Shown: one piece after another, positions 59,167 to 60,244 of the stretch | Position numbering within the stretch: the stretch's first letter is position 1 | Layout: each line of letters starts with the position of its first letter | DNA from: Bacillota bacterium | GTDB taxonomy: Bacteria; Bacillota; Clostridia; Peptostreptococcales; Anaerovoracaceae | Length of the DNA stretch: 60,244 nucleotides | NCBI GenBank assembly: GCA_017431785.1 | Contig: JAFRKJ010000045.1 | Span: 1 to 60,244, forward strand | Direction of reading: 5' to 3' | Made by a program: the position numbers and the translations under genes | Notes under the pieces: generated by a model | Told to the model about the DNA's origin: nothing | The model's database searches: none | What the model saw: only the letters and a program-made list of their open reading frames with translations

Positions 59167-60021
59167 ATGGATAGATTTGATAAGTTCAACAGAATACGAA
59201 AAAAATTCAACAGGGACTCTGATGTTCTTGCCAATGTAACAGAGGTGACAGGCGAGAGCGGATTCAGGCGTCTGCATATACTGTGGCTTTACCCTGACGT
59301 GCTGAATATCCATGGCGGCAGGGGAGATGTGATGGCTCTCGTTCACATGTGTGATCTGCTGGATGTTCCTGTTGAAGTGAGAAGAAGTGATAACCTGAAG
59401 ACAGATGAAGACTGGAGCTGGCCTCATATCGTTTATATGACGGCAGGAGAACTCAAATGTGCGGATAAAGTGTCGGCTGCGCTGATTCGTCAGAAAGAAG
59501 GCATTACGGAATTCCTCAGACGCGGAGGACTGCTGATTGCAAACGGAAGCAGCGGAGCAGCACTTGGCAAAAGCACGGAACTGTACGATGGGAGTGTGAT
59601 TAAAGGACTTGGTCTCCTCGACATGACCTGGAAGGAAAGAGAGTCCGTTTGGGGCGATGATATCTGGGTGAGAACAGAGGATGGTCTCGATGTTATAGGA
59701 AACCAGATTCAGGTTGCTGACGTGACACTGGCAGAAGGACAGAAACCTTTCGGCAAAGTGATATACGGCAGGGGAAACAATGGAGACGGCGAGGAAGGCG
59801 CCATCAGCGGCGGTGTAATCTACACCGGAGTGCTGGGCCCTCTCCTTACGAAAAATCCGCATCTGACAGCCAGTCTCATCAAAGGTGAAGCAGTCCTGGG
59901 CGGCGTCGAATCAGGACGCGATCTTCAACCGGAAGACATAGAAGTCGAGGAACGTTCCGCGGAATATATTAAGGATTTCATGAAAGCGAAGATGAACGCA
60001 GGGTCTGAGACAAAAGAGTAA
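59167..60021 (+). CDS. GatD-like amidotransferase homologue lacking catalytic residues
   Basis: 284 residues from ATG 59167. The frame follows GatD closely (L-Y-P-D-V-L-N-I-H-G-G-R-G-D, G-L-G-L-L-D-M-T, Y-G-R-G-N-N-G, G-P-L-L-T-K-N-P). The nucleophile region, normally I-C-G-G-Y-Q-x-L-G, is I-A-N-G-S-S-G-A-A-L-G, so Cys is absent; Gly127 stands in its place. In the last motif the His of L-H-G-P-L-L is Leu223 (V-L-G-P-L-L). Glutamine hydrolysis is therefore unlikely. Partner MurT is intact at its ATP site. Confidence 0.85.
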   Translation: MDRFDKFNRIRKKFNRDSDVLANVTEVTGESGFRRLHILWLYPDVLNIHGGRGDVMALVHMCDLLDVPVEVRRSDNLKTDEDWSWPHIVYMTAGELKCADKVSAALIRQKEGITEFLRRGGLLIANGSSGAALGKSTELYDGSVIKGLGLLDMTWKERESVWGDDIWVRTEDGLDVIGNQIQVADVTLAEGQKPFGKVIYGRGNNGDGEEGAISGGVIYTGVLGPLLTKNPHLTASLIKGEAVLGGVESGRDLQPEDIEVEERSAEYIKDFMKAKMNAGSETKE

Positions 60022-60041
60022 AAAGAAAGAGAAAATAATTC

Positions 60042-60070
60042 TTGACATAGATATAAGCAAATGGTAGTAT
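60042..60070 (+). promoter_or_regulatory. Promoter of the tRNA cluster
   Basis: TTGACA, 17-base spacer, TAGTAT, 34 bases before the tRNA-Met gene. Confidence 0.8.
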
Positions 60071-60104
60071 ATTTGTTGCGGCGGCTAAGTCAGCCTGCCG
60101 ATGT

Positions 60105-60181
60105 GGCGGTGTAGCTTAGTTGGCTAGAGCGTCCGGTTCATACCCGGAAGGTCGGTGGTTCGACTCCACTCGCCGCTACCA
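60105..60181 (+). tRNA. tRNA-Met (CAT), elongator type
   Basis: 77 bases with encoded CCA. Acceptor stem GGCGGTG/CGCCGCT, D-loop with AGTTGG, anticodon stem TCCGG/CCGGA with CAT in the loop, T-loop TTCGACT. It lacks the three G-C pairs of initiator tRNA in the anticodon stem, so elongator Met (or a lysidine-modified Ile2) is likelier. Confidence 0.93.
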
Positions 60182-60182
60182 T

Positions 60183-60244
60183 GGGAGTTTAGCTCAGCTG
60201 GGAGAGCATCTGCCTTACAAGCAGGGGGTCACAGGTTCGAGCCC
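60183..60244 (+). tRNA. tRNA-Val (TAC), cut by the window end
   Basis: It starts one base after the tRNA-Met CCA. D-arm AGCTCAGCTGGGAGAGC, anticodon loop with TAC, T-loop TTCGAGC begins before the sequence ends; the 3' acceptor strand is missing. Confidence 0.93.

Noticed and set aside
57250-60021. Secondary-metabolite or CRISPR-type cluster near CarD
   Set aside because: CarD, MurT and GatD-like genes form a normal housekeeping set; nothing suggests biosynthesis or defence beyond that.

Overview
The window (about 60 kb, moderate G+C) looks like the chromosome of an anaerobic, low-to-moderate G+C Bacillota of class Clostridia. The evidence is strong AGGAGG ribosome binding sites, sigma-A type promoters, a CIRCE operator, a lysine riboswitch with an intrinsic attenuator, a MurT/GatD-type pair, a CarD/CdnL regulator, many amino-acid transporters and amino-acid-fermentation enzymes, and many small lipoproteins. 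An asaccharolytic, amino-acid-fermenting gut or sludge clostridium fits; placement below class level would be a guess.

Layout. 1-6.3 kb is an accessory-looking patch: lipoprotein, five GNAT acetyltransferase genes (one frameshifted), PhzF-family protein, two paralogous small basic proteins, and the decayed 3' end of a tyrosine recombinase. 6.4-8.3 kb holds a LysR regulator and an EamA transporter whose upstream regions share a near-identical motif. 9.4-11.7 kb is a minus-strand NhaC-family transporter under a lysine riboswitch. 11.8-20.1 kb carries lipoproteins, a DUF134-NifX regulator with a palindromic operator, DUF3830, a double-GNAT fusion, HypA, a G5-domain protein, a metallo-beta-lactamase-fold hydrolase and BrnQ. 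20.2-28.9 kb is envelope related: two YhgE/Pip-type membrane proteins, MscS, cardiolipin synthase, a HAD phosphatase and a CGGC protein.

29.6-39.4 kb is the most interesting part: a tightly packed operon with two membrane-bound SpoIIE-type phosphatases, a GNAT protein, a dicarboxylate-symporter-like protein with a kinase-ATPase-like N-terminal domain, a stand-alone STAS protein, and a STAS-phosphotransferase-HATPase triple fusion, followed by three genes for membrane or possible metal-binding proteins. It looks like a self-contained partner-switching signalling system with no sigma factor in the window.

39.4-43.4 kb is a minus-strand amino-acid catabolism set (asparaginase, acyl-CoA:carboxylate CoA-transferase, saccharopine-dehydrogenase-like enzyme). 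43.5-47.7 kb has zinc-ribbon/XpaC proteins, a B3/B4-domain protein, a DUF937 protein and a CIRCE-controlled Hsp20. 47.8-54.4 kb has an excisionase-like HTH protein with a sodium:solute symporter, nitrilase plus APC permease, and a second symporter with a D-cysteine desulfhydrase-like enzyme. 54.4-57.2 kb is a CobW metallochaperone operon with a 58-residue His-rich tract and a CobW-DUF1980 fusion. 57.2-60.2 kb is CarD, MurT and a GatD-like protein that seems to lack its catalytic residues, then tRNA-Met and a truncated tRNA-Val.

A recurring bipartite terminator hairpin (outer GAGCCGG/CCGGCTC, inner GGTA/GATACC) ends at least seven transcription units and runs into the coding tails of the two paralogous small basic proteins.
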